Below, piece by piece: positions 33,093-47,650 of a stretch of DNA of 64,000 nt. The DNA is from Agarivorans litoreus (lineage in GTDB: Bacteria; Pseudomonadota; Gammaproteobacteria; Enterobacterales; Celerinatantimonadaceae). The position numbers were made by a program, and so were the translations under genes. Below the pieces are notes generated by a model. That model searched no databases and was not told the DNA's origin. It was given only the letters and a program-made list of their open reading frames with translations. Location: assembly GCF_019649015.1 (NCBI RefSeq), contig NZ_BLPI01000001.1, positions 3,715,001 to 3,779,000 on the forward strand, in the 5' to 3' direction. Positions within the stretch are counted from its first letter, which is position 1, and each line of letters begins with the position of its first letter.

Positions 33093-33968
33093 ATGTCGTT
33101 AGTTCAACCTCTTATTCTCGAGTCTCAACAGCATCATGCTAGTTTTTTGCGCTTTAGTCTCGTTGACCGTGAAGCCCTTGCTGATTGTTTAAGTCAAATC
33201 CAAGTTCTTTACCGCGCGCAAGATACGGTGATTGGTTTTGGCCAGCCATTGCTCGCTATGAATAATACTGTGGTAGAAGGTGTAAAAAGTGCCGAGAGCA
33301 TTCAAGGGCCAAAACGCACCAGTCCAGCTAACCAAGATGATTTATGGCTGCGAGTGAGTGGCAGCGATCCGGGTGAAGTGATGCTGCGTGTGCAAGAGTG
33401 GTTAGATGTTTTAGTGCCAAGCTTTAGTTTAAATGAACAAGTAAATGGTTTTTGTCACCGAGAAGGACGAGATCTATCGGGTTATGTAGATGGCACCGAA
33501 AATCCAGAAGACAACGCTGAGCAAGTGGTAGCCTTAACGGGCGAGAAGGGTATTGCTGGTTCAAGCATGCTGGCAGTACAAAAATGGCAACATCAGCTTA
33601 AACATTTCAATAGTCTGCCTAGCAAACATCAAGACGATATTATTGGTCGTCGCAAAAGTGATAATGTTGAATTTCCAGAGTCGCCACCTTCAGCTCACGT
33701 GCGTCGTACGGCTCAAGAGAGTTTTACTCCAGAAGCCTTTATGTTACGCCGCAGCCTACCTTGGATAGAGCAGCAAGATTGTGGTTTAAACTTTGTGTGT
33801 TTTGCTAACAGCTTTTACCCTTTTGAGGCGCAGCTAAAACGAATGCTGGGCTGTGAAGATGGTATTGAAGATGGCTTGTTTGAATTTAGCCGCCCACTAA
33901 GCACTGCTTATTACTGGTGCCCACCAGTAGACGGTGAGCAGCTAGATTTAAGCTACCTACAGCTTTAG
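33093..33968 (+). CDS. yfeX: DyP-type (YfeX-like) heme peroxidase
   Basis: 291 residues. The dye-decolorizing peroxidase signature GXXDG appears as GYVDGTENP, the proximal heme histidine in AHVRRT, and the distal arginine region in MLRRSLPW. Cytoplasmic, with no signal peptide. YfeX-type enzymes use peroxide and heme, with debated physiological substrates. The length matches E. coli YfeX (~299). It is a single gene, followed by the second 264-bp repeat. Confidence 0.93.
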   Translation: MSLVQPLILESQQHHASFLRFSLVDREALADCLSQIQVLYRAQDTVIGFGQPLLAMNNTVVEGVKSAESIQGPKRTSPANQDDLWLRVSGSDPGEVMLRVQEWLDVLVPSFSLNEQVNGFCHREGRDLSGYVDGTENPEDNAEQVVALTGEKGIAGSSMLAVQKWQHQLKHFNSLPSKHQDDIIGRRKSDNVEFPESPPSAHVRRTAQESFTPEAFMLRRSLPWIEQQDCGLNFVCFANSFYPFEAQLKRMLGCEDGIEDGLFEFSRPLSTAYYWCPPVDGEQLDLSYLQL

Positions 33969-33984
33969 TTTAACCAAGCTTATT

Positions 33985-34248
33985 AGGGTCTGTTGATCTT
34001 TGCTGATGGTTTTTGCAGCAATTTATTAGCCATTTAGGCAAGGCAGTGAGTGTGCAGTTAAGTGGGCTTAATAATCACTCACTAACGCTGAATAAATGGC
34101 TAAGAAATGCTGCCCGAAGGGTTCGGATAAGCGAACTTTACTCTTTGTTAAGCACTTCTTGCTTAGCCCCCTAGGCTTCTAAGTGCTCGCCGCGATTAAA
34201 GCCCGCTTATCTCGAACAAAATTTCAACACCAAAGATCAACAGACCCT
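33985..34248. repeat. 264-bp structured repeat, copy 2 (inverted relative to copy 1)
   Basis: Same ends AGGGTCTGTT/AACAGACCCT and same central CTGCCCGAAGGGTTCGG as copy 1, in opposite orientation. Arms pair as 34021-34036 with 34093-34113 and 34126-34140 with 34197-34211. The arm sequences differ from copy 1, but complementarity is kept. Confidence 0.85.
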
Positions 34249-34283
34249 AGTTGGCGTTCATCGAAACAGGATGAGCGTCATTT

Positions 34284-34769
34284 TTATTCTTCAAGCTCGG
34301 TTTTATAAAGCGCCATACCTCGAGCTTTATAGTTAGCAAGTGCTGCCGGGTGGTCTAAATCACAGGTGTGTACCCATACACGTGTTGCTTGCCATTGCCA
34401 TGCTGTTTTAATGCACTGGCTGAGTAAACCGCCGCCCAAGCCTTGGCCATAAAATGCTTTAGCTAGACCAAAGTAGATGATTTCTACGCTGTTATCTCGG
34501 TGTTTATTTAACTCGAAGTAACCAACAAATTGTTCACCTGAATAAGCGCCAAAGGTCCGTAGGTTTGCTGGCTGGGTATAGTCGACCCATTGTTGCTCGG
34601 TCCACACAAGCTTATCGTTCCATTGCCAGTGTTTTCCTACTTCGCTATAAAACTGGCGACTTAGCTCAGCCTGATTTGTTGCTATTTCTTCAATTCTTAG
34701 ATGTTCAGGAAGGGGCTTAGCCTTGAGTTGCTCAAGCTGAGTTTGTTGTAGGTAGTATACGGTGGTCAT
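34284..34769 (-). CDS. GNAT-family N-acetyltransferase
   Basis: 161 residues. The N-terminal half is atypical. The acetyl-CoA site is in YFGLAKAFYGQGLGGGLLSQ, and the C-terminal VHTCDLDHPAALANYKARGM is a standard GNAT ending. Domain order and length fit the general Acetyltransf_1 family. Substrate unknown. Transcribed alone, convergent with the upstream repeat. Confidence 0.88.
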   Translation of the reverse strand: MTTVYYLQQTQLEQLKAKPLPEHLRIEEIATNQAELSRQFYSEVGKHWQWNDKLVWTEQQWVDYTQPANLRTFGAYSGEQFVGYFELNKHRDNSVEIIYFGLAKAFYGQGLGGGLLSQCIKTAWQWQATRVWVHTCDLDHPAALANYKARGMALYKTELEE

Positions 34770-35066
34770 TGTTTTTCCTATTGCAATTGTTTGCGCAGTG
34801 TAGCAATTGCAGTGGTAGCGCTCTATCTAAATCTCATTAGTAAGCAACTGATTATTAGATAAAATTATCAGTGTAAAATAGTTGTTACAACTGTCTAAGT
34901 TTTTTACATGCTGATAATTTAGTTTTTTATTGGATAATTCAAGTTATTGAAATGAAGTTATTTATAACTGGTGGCTTAGTTTATGCTTTTACATAGATAT
35001 CACTAATAATGGGACTTTATTGGTATCGTTATCAGTATTGGCTATACCAAAAAGAGCGTTAGTTTT

Positions 35067-36014
35067 ATGAAAACTTTGCCTATTGTGGCCGGCTTGTTTG
35101 CCATTCTATCTTCCTTCAACCTTTGGGCTACACCGGTAACCAGCTTCGTGGTGGGCGGAGTGTGCGACACCTCTCGTGCTACCTTAAATTCTATTATGGA
35201 ATCAGGAGAGGCAAGTGAATTGTTGGGAGGCGTTAATCCATCTTATTCTGCCAGCGCTTGTTTGGTGTTTGATGGAAATGATGACGGCAATGCGAACGAT
35301 CCTCAGGTGAATATTGGGCAAAAAGACGATGGTCTGCTCAATACTAAGTATGGGCCTGATGACTCTTTGTTTTTTATTGAACCAGAAGAGCTGCAAAATT
35401 TAGATGACTTTCCTGCTGGCATTGCCGATGATCCCGGCTGGATTCACTTGGCTAGTGTAGGTGGCGCGATAGGGCAGAATGACCAATTAGCGGTGAACTA
35501 CGATCAGGCAGGGCCAGTTACCAGTGGTGGATTATTCCTTGATATCGACGCTCTGCTAAACATGACGTTTACTTGTGTGGATGATGATAACGGCGAGTGC
35601 AAAGCAGTAGATTGGGTTATAGAAACCGATCCAAGTATTATTGACCAAGTCTCTCAGTTGTTAGGTGAGGCGACTTTCGACCACCTTGTGTTCTCGATAA
35701 AAGCAGGTAATGGTTTTATCCTTTACGACTTCGACTTTATTGATATTTTTGCCCAGGAGTTAAGTGACTATCCCGCTTCAAGTTTAAACTTTAATACCCC
35801 ATATAAGCTATCTGGTAGTTTAAATACTGGGGATTTTCTTAATCCGAATGGGAATAGTACACAGGCCATATCGCACTTAAACGTTTGGGCGCGAGACCCT
35901 TCCGATCCTTCTATTACGCATATCAATGAACCAAGTACCTTTGGCATATTCATATTGGCCATACTTGGTGTGATTAGTGCGCGACTAGCACGCAAAAATA
36001 CTCAAGTTTCCTAA
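35067..36014 (+). CDS. Exported protein with PEP-CTERM-type sorting tail
   Basis: 315 residues. Signal peptide MKTLPIVAGLFAILSSFNLWA. A secreted body rich in Asp, Asn and Gly follows, with a few cysteines (VCDTSR, ASACLVF, TCVDDDNGEC). The C-terminal tripartite signal is NEPSTFGIFILAILGVISARLARKN: a P-E-P-like motif (N-E-P-S-T), a hydrophobic helix and a basic end. This suggests exosortase processing and surface or biofilm export. No exosortase gene is in the window. Function unknown. Confidence 0.82.
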   Translation: MKTLPIVAGLFAILSSFNLWATPVTSFVVGGVCDTSRATLNSIMESGEASELLGGVNPSYSASACLVFDGNDDGNANDPQVNIGQKDDGLLNTKYGPDDSLFFIEPEELQNLDDFPAGIADDPGWIHLASVGGAIGQNDQLAVNYDQAGPVTSGGLFLDIDALLNMTFTCVDDDNGECKAVDWVIETDPSIIDQVSQLLGEATFDHLVFSIKAGNGFILYDFDFIDIFAQELSDYPASSLNFNTPYKLSGSLNTGDFLNPNGNSTQAISHLNVWARDPSDPSITHINEPSTFGIFILAILGVISARLARKNTQVS

Positions 36015-36044
36015 GCGCTTTACGCTTTGTTTTTCTGCTAAACC

Positions 36045-36075
36045 AAATGTAACTACTCGCTAGTGGTTACATTTC
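36045..36075 (+). terminator. Hairpin after the PEP-CTERM-type gene
   Basis: AAATGTAAC and GTTACATTT pair perfectly, with an inner ACT/AGT pairing. It is followed by a loosely T-rich CATTTACTTTT. Probably a terminator, though an operator role for lacZ is possible. Confidence 0.5.
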
Positions 36076-36085
36076 ATTTACTTTT

Positions 36086-36099
36086 GTGTAAACGTTTTC
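36086..36099 (+). promoter_or_regulatory. Possible LacI-family operator upstream of lacZ
   Basis: TGTAAACGTTTTCC is a near-palindrome with the central CG typical of LacI/GalR-type operators. It lies about 160 bases before the lacZ start. No regulator gene is adjacent, so this is tentative. Confidence 0.4.
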
Positions 36100-36206
36100 C
36101 TGCTTTCGTGAGTACGCTCTCATTTTTGCTGAGGTAGCCCAACTAAAATCAGCCAATAAACTTGTTATCACTGTAACTGGTATATCTGCTTGCTAGAGCT
36201 TAGTAG

Positions 36207-41497
<5,291 letters not shown>

Positions 41498-41503
41498 GCT
41501 AAG

Positions 41504-42511
41504 TTAGTTAGCGCTAAGGCGTGCGTATTCTTGTTGGCTTAAATCAAAAGAGGTGAGTAGGGTTTGTTGTGCTTCAAACCACAAGGAATCTTGTTGATCG
41601 CTGGCCATATCTAATAGCTTGGTTTTCAAGTCATCCGCTGCAGGAATGCTGCCGCTATTAATGTTGTTTAGTACTGCTAGTTGGACTGGTTGTGAACTGT
41701 TGTAAAGCATATCACTGGCAATGGCAGAGCGCTGTTGATTATGGCTAAAGCGCATTAATTGAGACAGTAACATTTCTGCTTCATCAGCATCGGCTGTTAA
41801 TACTTGCTGTTCCAATTCACTGGTAATTACTTGTCGCTCTGGATCTGAGATTTTATAAGGCTTTAACAAACTTAAGGCTTCTACTCGTGTATTGGTACCG
41901 GTTTGTTCTAGTGTTGCTAGGTCTACTAAGCCTTGTACCAGCAGCGGGGACTGAATGTCCGAAGCGCTGCTTAGCAGCGAAAGAAACTTCTGCTGAGACT
42001 GGACATCACTGAGCATGGCGTACTGCTCTGCTAAGCCCAGCAAGGCTTGTTTACTGCTTGGGTTGGCGCTGCTTTGAATAGCAGAGAGTAGTAAATCAAA
42101 ATCAGGGTGGTCTACGTTAAGCGCTGCTAGTTGCTCAATTGAGTTCGCTAAGCTTGTAGGATTATTTTGTATAGCGTGCTTTAGTGCATCGAACTGCGCT
42201 GCTTTATTTGGTATAGCTTCATTATGTGCTTTGTTGCTTAGCTCTATGTTATCTGGAGTGTGTTTAACGAGAACCTGTGCTGGTTTGCTAACAGGCTGAT
42301 TGGCGAAATTATCTTCTAAGTGATTATTTCTAAATAATAAATCTGTATTTTTAGCACTGCTATTTACAGGGTTTTCCAGTGTTGCTAAATCTGTTTGTGA
42401 GTTTTCATGATAGAAAGCCCTAGTGCTCGGTTTTGGATGGTAGATAACAGCAACGAGGTAGCCTGCGATAAAGGTGCCAGCTAAAGAGAGTACCCATCCA
42501 TAAGTTTTCAT
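41504..42511 (-). CDS. Membrane-anchored helical protein of unknown function
   Basis: 335 residues. One N-terminal membrane segment (about 5-25, GWVLSLAGTFIAGYLVAVIY), then a polar Asn/Ser-rich linker. About 220 residues of repeated short helices follow (LLGLAEQYAMLSD, LVQGLVDLATLEQ, LLSQLMRFSHNQ), reminiscent of HEAT-like repeats. Probably periplasmic. I do not recognise the family. Downstream of the GH11-like gene with 73 bases between, so possibly co-transcribed with it. Confidence 0.7.
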   Translation of the reverse strand: MKTYGWVLSLAGTFIAGYLVAVIYHPKPSTRAFYHENSQTDLATLENPVNSSAKNTDLLFRNNHLEDNFANQPVSKPAQVLVKHTPDNIELSNKAHNEAIPNKAAQFDALKHAIQNNPTSLANSIEQLAALNVDHPDFDLLLSAIQSSANPSSKQALLGLAEQYAMLSDVQSQQKFLSLLSSASDIQSPLLVQGLVDLATLEQTGTNTRVEALSLLKPYKISDPERQVITSELEQQVLTADADEAEMLLSQLMRFSHNQQRSAIASDMLYNSSQPVQLAVLNNINSGSIPAADDLKTKLLDMASDQQDSLWFEAQQTLLTSFDLSQQEYARLSAN

Positions 42512-42584
42512 CGTTGCTTCCTACTATTCCTTTTGAAGCCAAGTGTTATTCAACACTTGGCTTTATTTCATTTTAGGTTAAGCG

Positions 42585-43394
42585 TTATCGTGGCCAAAGA
42601 GAGATATCTACAGCGCCTTTGTGATTGATGTTAGCGTCACCAAATATTTCAATAGCGAGAATTTGGTAACCGTTCGATATTCCATCAGCTTTAAAACCTA
42701 AATCTGAGTTGTCCCAACGATTTACGTGAGGTCCAAAATCCAAGTTATGGTTGTTACCCTTAGCAGTAGGAGAGCGGCGTACGCTCCAAAACTGTTTGAA
42801 TTTACGACTGTTTCCGCTACCGCAAAATTGTGCGCCATCCCGATCAACTAAGTATACGTCGTAGGTGGCGTTGTTGGCTTTAACGGTACCTTTGCTTTTT
42901 GCTGGCGCGCCAGCGGTTTCGTCCCAAGGTACAAATTTGCCTGGTCCTTTCCAGGTATCTACAACATAGTATTCCTGTGAGGTACTGCCGCTACATGACC
43001 AGCCATATAGTGCTACTAAGGCTTTTTGAATATTGGAGTTACTAGTGAGCTCGCCAACGTTGTAACCAATTTTGCGATATCTCGCCCCTTTATCCCAACC
43101 AAGTCCACCAATGGCATCTTCACCCCAAGATTTTGCCATATCCCATTCAGCGCGATAGTGGCGGCCGGCTTCGTTATATAAACCAAGCTTCACTTTACAG
43201 GTTTTAATATCGTTTTGACTCAATTCAAACCAAGAGTAGAAGTTACCTCGGTAGTAACCAGAGCCATAACCGTTGCCGGAGTCTGCCGCTGGGTCGCAGA
43301 TGGTTTTGCCTATGCTTGCCGCACTTACCGTGCTTGGAGCGGTTAAAAGTAAAGAGCTTAGCGTTAATGTTAGCGCTAACAATGGAGTTTTCAT
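42585..43394 (-). CDS. Secreted GH11-like protein, catalytic acid/base residue missing
   Basis: 269 residues. Signal peptide MKTPLLALTLTLSSLLLTAP... ending VSA. The C-terminal half resembles GH11 xylanases: EYYVVDTW holds the nucleophile Glu, then TYDVYLVDRDG and FKQFWSVR. The second catalytic motif, normally TEGYQSSG, reads SNGYQILA, with Asn where the acid/base Glu should be. A Gly/Tyr-rich N-terminal region with Cys pairs is also unusual. It may be a binding protein or an enzyme with changed chemistry. The family assignment is from memory of motifs. Confidence 0.65.
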   Translation of the reverse strand: MKTPLLALTLTLSSLLLTAPSTVSAASIGKTICDPAADSGNGYGSGYYRGNFYSWFELSQNDIKTCKVKLGLYNEAGRHYRAEWDMAKSWGEDAIGGLGWDKGARYRKIGYNVGELTSNSNIQKALVALYGWSCSGSTSQEYYVVDTWKGPGKFVPWDETAGAPAKSKGTVKANNATYDVYLVDRDGAQFCGSGNSRKFKQFWSVRRSPTAKGNNHNLDFGPHVNRWDNSDLGFKADGISNGYQILAIEIFGDANINHKGAVDISLWPR

Positions 43395-43974
43395 TTAGGT
43401 GTCCCTATTCCGTTAAAGTTACCAACGAACTAGTCACACATGATTTCCTGTAGCGTGACTATACCACTCGTTAAGAGCACGTTTATCAACGTGATTCTAA
43501 TGTGTATTTTTTGTTACGCCTTAGTATTGGATTGATATAATTTTTAGGTCAAATCGAATAGTGAAAACTCAAGAATTGGTCAAATTAAACCAAGAAATTC
43601 AATAGCTTGGTAAAAAGTGAACTTGACAGTGAAAAAACATGGTTGATTTTAGTGTTGTTTACCTAATGATAATACTATTGGGAATGTTCTAATTGTGAAC
43701 TTTGGTTTACCTATTGCCCCGTTTTTATACTGCTCAGTGAGGCTTAAGAGGAGATTCGTACTAAATTGATATGGTAGTAATTATTAATATACCAATGCAC
43801 TTAAGACTCTGTACTTGTTTGGTTTTGGGGTTTTTTTTAACCACCTTGGCTTTGCTGTTTCATTATATTTGTGACTTAGCCACTTTCATCATGTTATATG
43901 CTTGTTTCGCTTTTGACTGGTCAAGTCTTATTAGTTAGCGTGCCTAAATTATCTGTTTTTATCAGCCAGGTTTT
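43395..43974. other. Long AT-rich intergenic region
   Basis: About 580 bases between divergent genes. I see no convincing ORF, RNA or repeat. Promoters of both flanking genes must lie here but no operator could be assigned. Confidence 0.5.
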
Positions 43975-44613
43975 ATGATTAAGAATTTAGAGTTTCAGTG
44001 CCAGCAGTTTTTGCAGGGGCTGAAAACCGGCGATGCTGCCCACAATATCAACCACATTGAAAGAGTGGTTAAGTTGGCTACCTATCTGTGTAAACAAGAA
44101 GAGGGCAAGCTTGAAGTAGTGGTCCCAGCCGCTTGGTTACACGATTGTGTATCATTGCCTAAAAATCACCCTCAGCGCAGGCTGGCCTCTAGTTTAGCGG
44201 CAGATAAGGCAATTGATTTTCTTAAGTCAATTGCTTATCCAGCTGAGTATTTAAGTGAAATTCATCATGCAATAGAAGCCCATAGTTACAGCGCAGATAT
44301 TAAGCCAATCAGTCTTGAAGCAAAGATAGTCCAAGATGCAGACCGTATAGACGCGCTAGGCGCCATTGGTATTAGTCGCTGTATTCAAGTAGGAACTGGC
44401 TTACAACGCCCACTTTATCATCGTGATGACCCAATGTGTGAATCAAGAGTGCCTGATGATAGTCAATACACCATCGACCATTTCTTTGCTAAATTACTGA
44501 ACATTGCAGATACGGTGCACACCACAGCGGCTAAGCGCGAGGCTGAAAAACGTAGTCAATTTATGAGGGCGTATTTAGCCCAGTTAAGCAACGAACTAGA
44601 ACCACCGCACTAA
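43975..44613 (+). CDS. HD-domain phosphohydrolase (YedJ-like)
   Basis: 212 residues. HD-domain metal ligands: HNINHIERV (first His), WLHDCVSLP (HD pair), IHHAIEAHSY and VQDADRIDALGAIGISR (last Asp). The family comprises small phosphohydrolases such as E. coli YedJ, whose substrate is not settled. Single gene, followed by a strong terminator shared with the convergent ppk. Confidence 0.87.
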   Translation: MIKNLEFQCQQFLQGLKTGDAAHNINHIERVVKLATYLCKQEEGKLEVVVPAAWLHDCVSLPKNHPQRRLASSLAADKAIDFLKSIAYPAEYLSEIHHAIEAHSYSADIKPISLEAKIVQDADRIDALGAIGISRCIQVGTGLQRPLYHRDDPMCESRVPDDSQYTIDHFFAKLLNIADTVHTTAAKREAEKRSQFMRAYLAQLSNELEPPH

Positions 44614-44654
44614 GTTTCAATTTCGGCTTGTTAATAAAACTAGCGGCTTTGCGC

Positions 44655-44684
44655 AATAAAAAAGGCCGCTAGTTAGCGGCCTTT
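44655..44684 (+). terminator. Bidirectional terminator between the HD gene and ppk
   Basis: AAAAGGCCGCTA pairs with AGCGGCCTTTT over GTT, with A and T tracts on the two sides. Confidence 0.88.
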
Positions 44685-44699
44685 TCGGTAACAATACTC

Positions 44700-46787
44700 T
44701 TAGTTACTGTCTTCTTCTTGAACCTTGCGTCGCGGCTTAGATTCAATCGCTTTTAGGTAATCGTGAGTCCAAACTTGGGAGCGGATCTTACGACGGTTAC
44801 CACGCTGAACGTATTTGTTTTGTTGTTTGGCATCGATTATGCGCGCTTTGGTGGTGTCAGCAAACTGTAGGTCTAACAGGTCAATCACCCGTTGTTTTAG
44901 CTCCTCATTGTAGATGGGCACGCCAACTTCAACACGCTCTTCAATGTTACGGGTCATCCAGTCAAAAGAGGCAATATAAACCTGATCTTCGCCGCTATGA
45001 TGGAAGTGGAACACTCGAGGATGTTCAAGGAAGCGGTCAACAATACTGATGATTTTTATATTGTCATTGTTGCCTTCAAGCCCTGGCACTAATGAACACA
45101 TACCCCGAATAATCATACGGATTTTAACCCCAGCTTTACTGGCCGCATACAAGCGAGTGACCACGCCTTTGTCGACTAAGTTGTTCACTTTAATTGTGAT
45201 TGCCGCAGGGTTACCGGCGTTAGCTTGATTGATTTCGTAATCTATTAAGCTAAACAAGCGTCGGCGTGTATCGTTGGGCGATACAATAAGGTGCTGGAAT
45301 TTAAAACGACGATAGGGCTGTTGAATAAAGCGAAATACGTTTTCCACCTCTTGGCCAATTTCTTGGTTTTTGGTGAACAGAGCAAAGTCGGTGTAAATTT
45401 TGGCCGTTTTTTCGTGGAAGTTTCCGGTACCAATATGGCTGTAATACACCCGTTGGTCGTCTTCTTTGCGGGTTACCAATAATAACTTTGAATGTACTTT
45501 TAGCGAAGGAACACCAAAGACAACTTTTACACCAGCGTCGGTAAGCATTTGTGCCCAGCCAATGTTGGCTCCCTCATCAAAACGAGCGCGTAGTTCAATA
45601 ACCACGGTAACTCGCTTGCCGTTGTTAGCGGCGTCAATTAGCGAGTTCATTAAGTGAGACTTTTTCGCCACGCGGTAGATATTGATTTTGATGCTGGTGA
45701 CTTTGGGATCAAAAGACGCTTGGCGCACAAACTCCGAAATGTAACGGAATTTATGATATGGGTAGTAGAGCAAAATATCTTGCGCGCTAATGGCATTAAA
45801 TACCGTATCAAAGCTGTCGAAGTCACGGCAGTTTAGAGCAGGCAGCTTAGGGTTTTCTAAGTACTTTCTGCCAACATTTGGAAAACCAATGAAGTCTTTA
45901 AAGTTATGGTAGCGGCTACCACTTACGCTGTGGTCAAGTTTAGAAATGTGCAGCATTTTACTTAAACGCTTGACCATGCTGTTGGGCATTTCTCTATCGT
46001 AAACAAAGCGCACTGGTTCGGCGGTTAAACGCTGCTTAATACCCTCAGACATTTTTTCTAACAGGCTTTGGTCTACTTCGTCGGTAAGGTCGTACTCAGC
46101 GTCTCGGGTCATTTTAATTGAGTAGGCTGCCACTGAGTCGTATTCGTAGAAACCACGTAACAAATCATCTAAACAAAAACGGATGATGTTATCCAATATT
46201 ATCAAGGTTTTACGGGTTTTTGAGCCATCGGGCGGCAGTACAACAAAGCGCGGTAGGCTGTCGGTTGGGATTTCAATTAATAAGTGGCTTTCTTTATCTG
46301 CTTTTTTCACTTCTACAGCAAGGTAGGTGTATTCGTCTTTTAAAAAGCGAACTAAGTCGGTCCGTTTGGTTAATACGATCGGCGTAATATGACGCAATAC
46401 TTTGTCTTTAAAGTATTTTCTTACCCAGTTTTGATGGTTATCGCTAAGCTGGTCTTCATTAATTAAGAAGATGTTTCGACGGGCAAGAGTGAGAATGATT
46501 TCGCGATAGGTATCGTCAAAATCTTGCTGTAATTCGGCCAGCTTGGCCTGCACGTCATTGAGCAGTTGGATTGAGCCATCATCTTTAGATTTAAGTTCGT
46601 TAAGGATGATACGGCGCTTTAAGGCGGCAACCCTTACCTTATAAAACTCATCTTGGTTGTTGGAAAAAATACCTAAGAATCGAACGCGTTCGATAATTGG
46701 TACTGAATGGTCTTGGGCTTCTTGCAAGACCCGTTGGTTAAACGAAAGCCAACTTAACTCTTTTTCTATATATAGACTGTCGCTCAT
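44700..46787 (-). CDS. ppk: Polyphosphate kinase
   Basis: Reversible ATP-polyphosphate phosphotransferase, 695 residues, near the family norm (~690). N-terminal ELSWLSFNQRVLQEA with IERVRFLGIFSNNQDEFYKVR, the phospho-His region KVHSKLLLVTR and the second catalytic region HFHHSGEDQVYIASFDWMTRN. It likely stores phosphate taken up by Pst. Located 36 bases after the GcvR-like gene on the same strand. No exopolyphosphatase gene follows. Confidence 0.97.
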   Translation of the reverse strand: MSDSLYIEKELSWLSFNQRVLQEAQDHSVPIIERVRFLGIFSNNQDEFYKVRVAALKRRIILNELKSKDDGSIQLLNDVQAKLAELQQDFDDTYREIILTLARRNIFLINEDQLSDNHQNWVRKYFKDKVLRHITPIVLTKRTDLVRFLKDEYTYLAVEVKKADKESHLLIEIPTDSLPRFVVLPPDGSKTRKTLIILDNIIRFCLDDLLRGFYEYDSVAAYSIKMTRDAEYDLTDEVDQSLLEKMSEGIKQRLTAEPVRFVYDREMPNSMVKRLSKMLHISKLDHSVSGSRYHNFKDFIGFPNVGRKYLENPKLPALNCRDFDSFDTVFNAISAQDILLYYPYHKFRYISEFVRQASFDPKVTSIKINIYRVAKKSHLMNSLIDAANNGKRVTVVIELRARFDEGANIGWAQMLTDAGVKVVFGVPSLKVHSKLLLVTRKEDDQRVYYSHIGTGNFHEKTAKIYTDFALFTKNQEIGQEVENVFRFIQQPYRRFKFQHLIVSPNDTRRRLFSLIDYEINQANAGNPAAITIKVNNLVDKGVVTRLYAASKAGVKIRMIIRGMCSLVPGLEGNNDNIKIISIVDRFLEHPRVFHFHHSGEDQVYIASFDWMTRNIEERVEVGVPIYNEELKQRVIDLLDLQFADTTKARIIDAKQQNKYVQRGNRRKIRSQVWTHDYLKAIESKPRRKVQEEDSN

Positions 46788-46823
46788 TGTTCACCTTTGG
46801 TACTGATTTCTTAAAGTAGGAAA

Positions 46824-47327
46824 CTAGTCTTGTTCGATATCTACCATGAGATCGTCGGCTAGTGACTCTAAAGACTCTTGAATTGCTCCCAGTTGTTCAT
46901 CGTTGGCGCATGGCACTGTTAGGTTAGCGGTAAATATTAGGCCTCCCCAGTTGGGAGCGCTAGCAACATGAGTATTAATCTCGCTTAAGCTTACACCCAG
47001 TGTATTTAGCGCCTGAGTCACCTCTTGCACGATGCCCACGCGGTCATTCGCGGTAACGGTTATTGCTACTTGCTGTTGTTCTTCACTGTTACTGCTATCG
47101 CCCTCTGCAATATTTACCAACAGGTTTTCTTGGTTAAGTAGATCATGGCTAAGTGCGTTGAGGTGCTGTTCATCAACTTCTAAGTGCAATATTCCGGCAA
47201 ATTGACCAGCGAGTTCGGTTAGGCTGCTGGCCAGCCAGTTACCTTGGTGTTGAACCACTAATGAGGATAATTGATCAACGATACCAGGTCGGTCTTTGCC
47301 AATTACACTTACTACGAGTTGTTTCAT
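46824..47327 (-). CDS. GcvR-like tandem ACT-domain regulator
   Basis: 167 residues with two ACT domains (MKQLVVSVIGKDRPGIVDQL at 1-75; VAITVTANDRVGIVQEVTQAL at about 90-165). This is the architecture of the glycine cleavage repressor accessory protein GcvR. I chose ATG 47327, nine codons into the open frame, because GGAG stands ten bases upstream. It may be co-transcribed with ppk. GcvR acts by protein contact, not by DNA binding. Its partner GcvA is not in the window. Confidence 0.82.
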   Translation of the reverse strand: MKQLVVSVIGKDRPGIVDQLSSLVVQHQGNWLASSLTELAGQFAGILHLEVDEQHLNALSHDLLNQENLLVNIAEGDSSNSEEQQQVAITVTANDRVGIVQEVTQALNTLGVSLSEINTHVASAPNWGGLIFTANLTVPCANDEQLGAIQESLESLADDLMVDIEQD

Positions 47328-47585
47328 CTTGTTACTCCATAGCCTAGCGCACAATAGTTTTATGACAGCAAACTATTGGCGATATTTCCGAGGGTTTAAA
47401 GTATGCATAGCTTTTAAGTAATTAGGAAGCTACTAAAAGCTGCGCTTGGATAAAAATCCAGCCAAGCATGCAATATAATTTCTTTGTAATATTAGGTACA
47501 TACAAATGTAACATACACTTGTTAATCATAGTTGGTGAAGGTTTTTTATCCCACCCAATTGTGACTTTTTTTTTAGTATTTCACC

Positions 47586-47614
47586 CTGTAACAATACTGT
47601 CATAAAACTGCCAT
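47586..47614 (+). promoter_or_regulatory. Pho box upstream of pstC
   Basis: CTGTAACAATACTGTCAT and the overlapping ACTGTCATAAAACTGCCAT give three PhoB half-sites spaced 11 bases apart. They end about 37 bases before the pstC start, the expected position for activation. Confidence 0.8.
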
Positions 47615-47650
47615 ATACTTTCGCCAGACCTATTAAATTGTGAGGGATAT

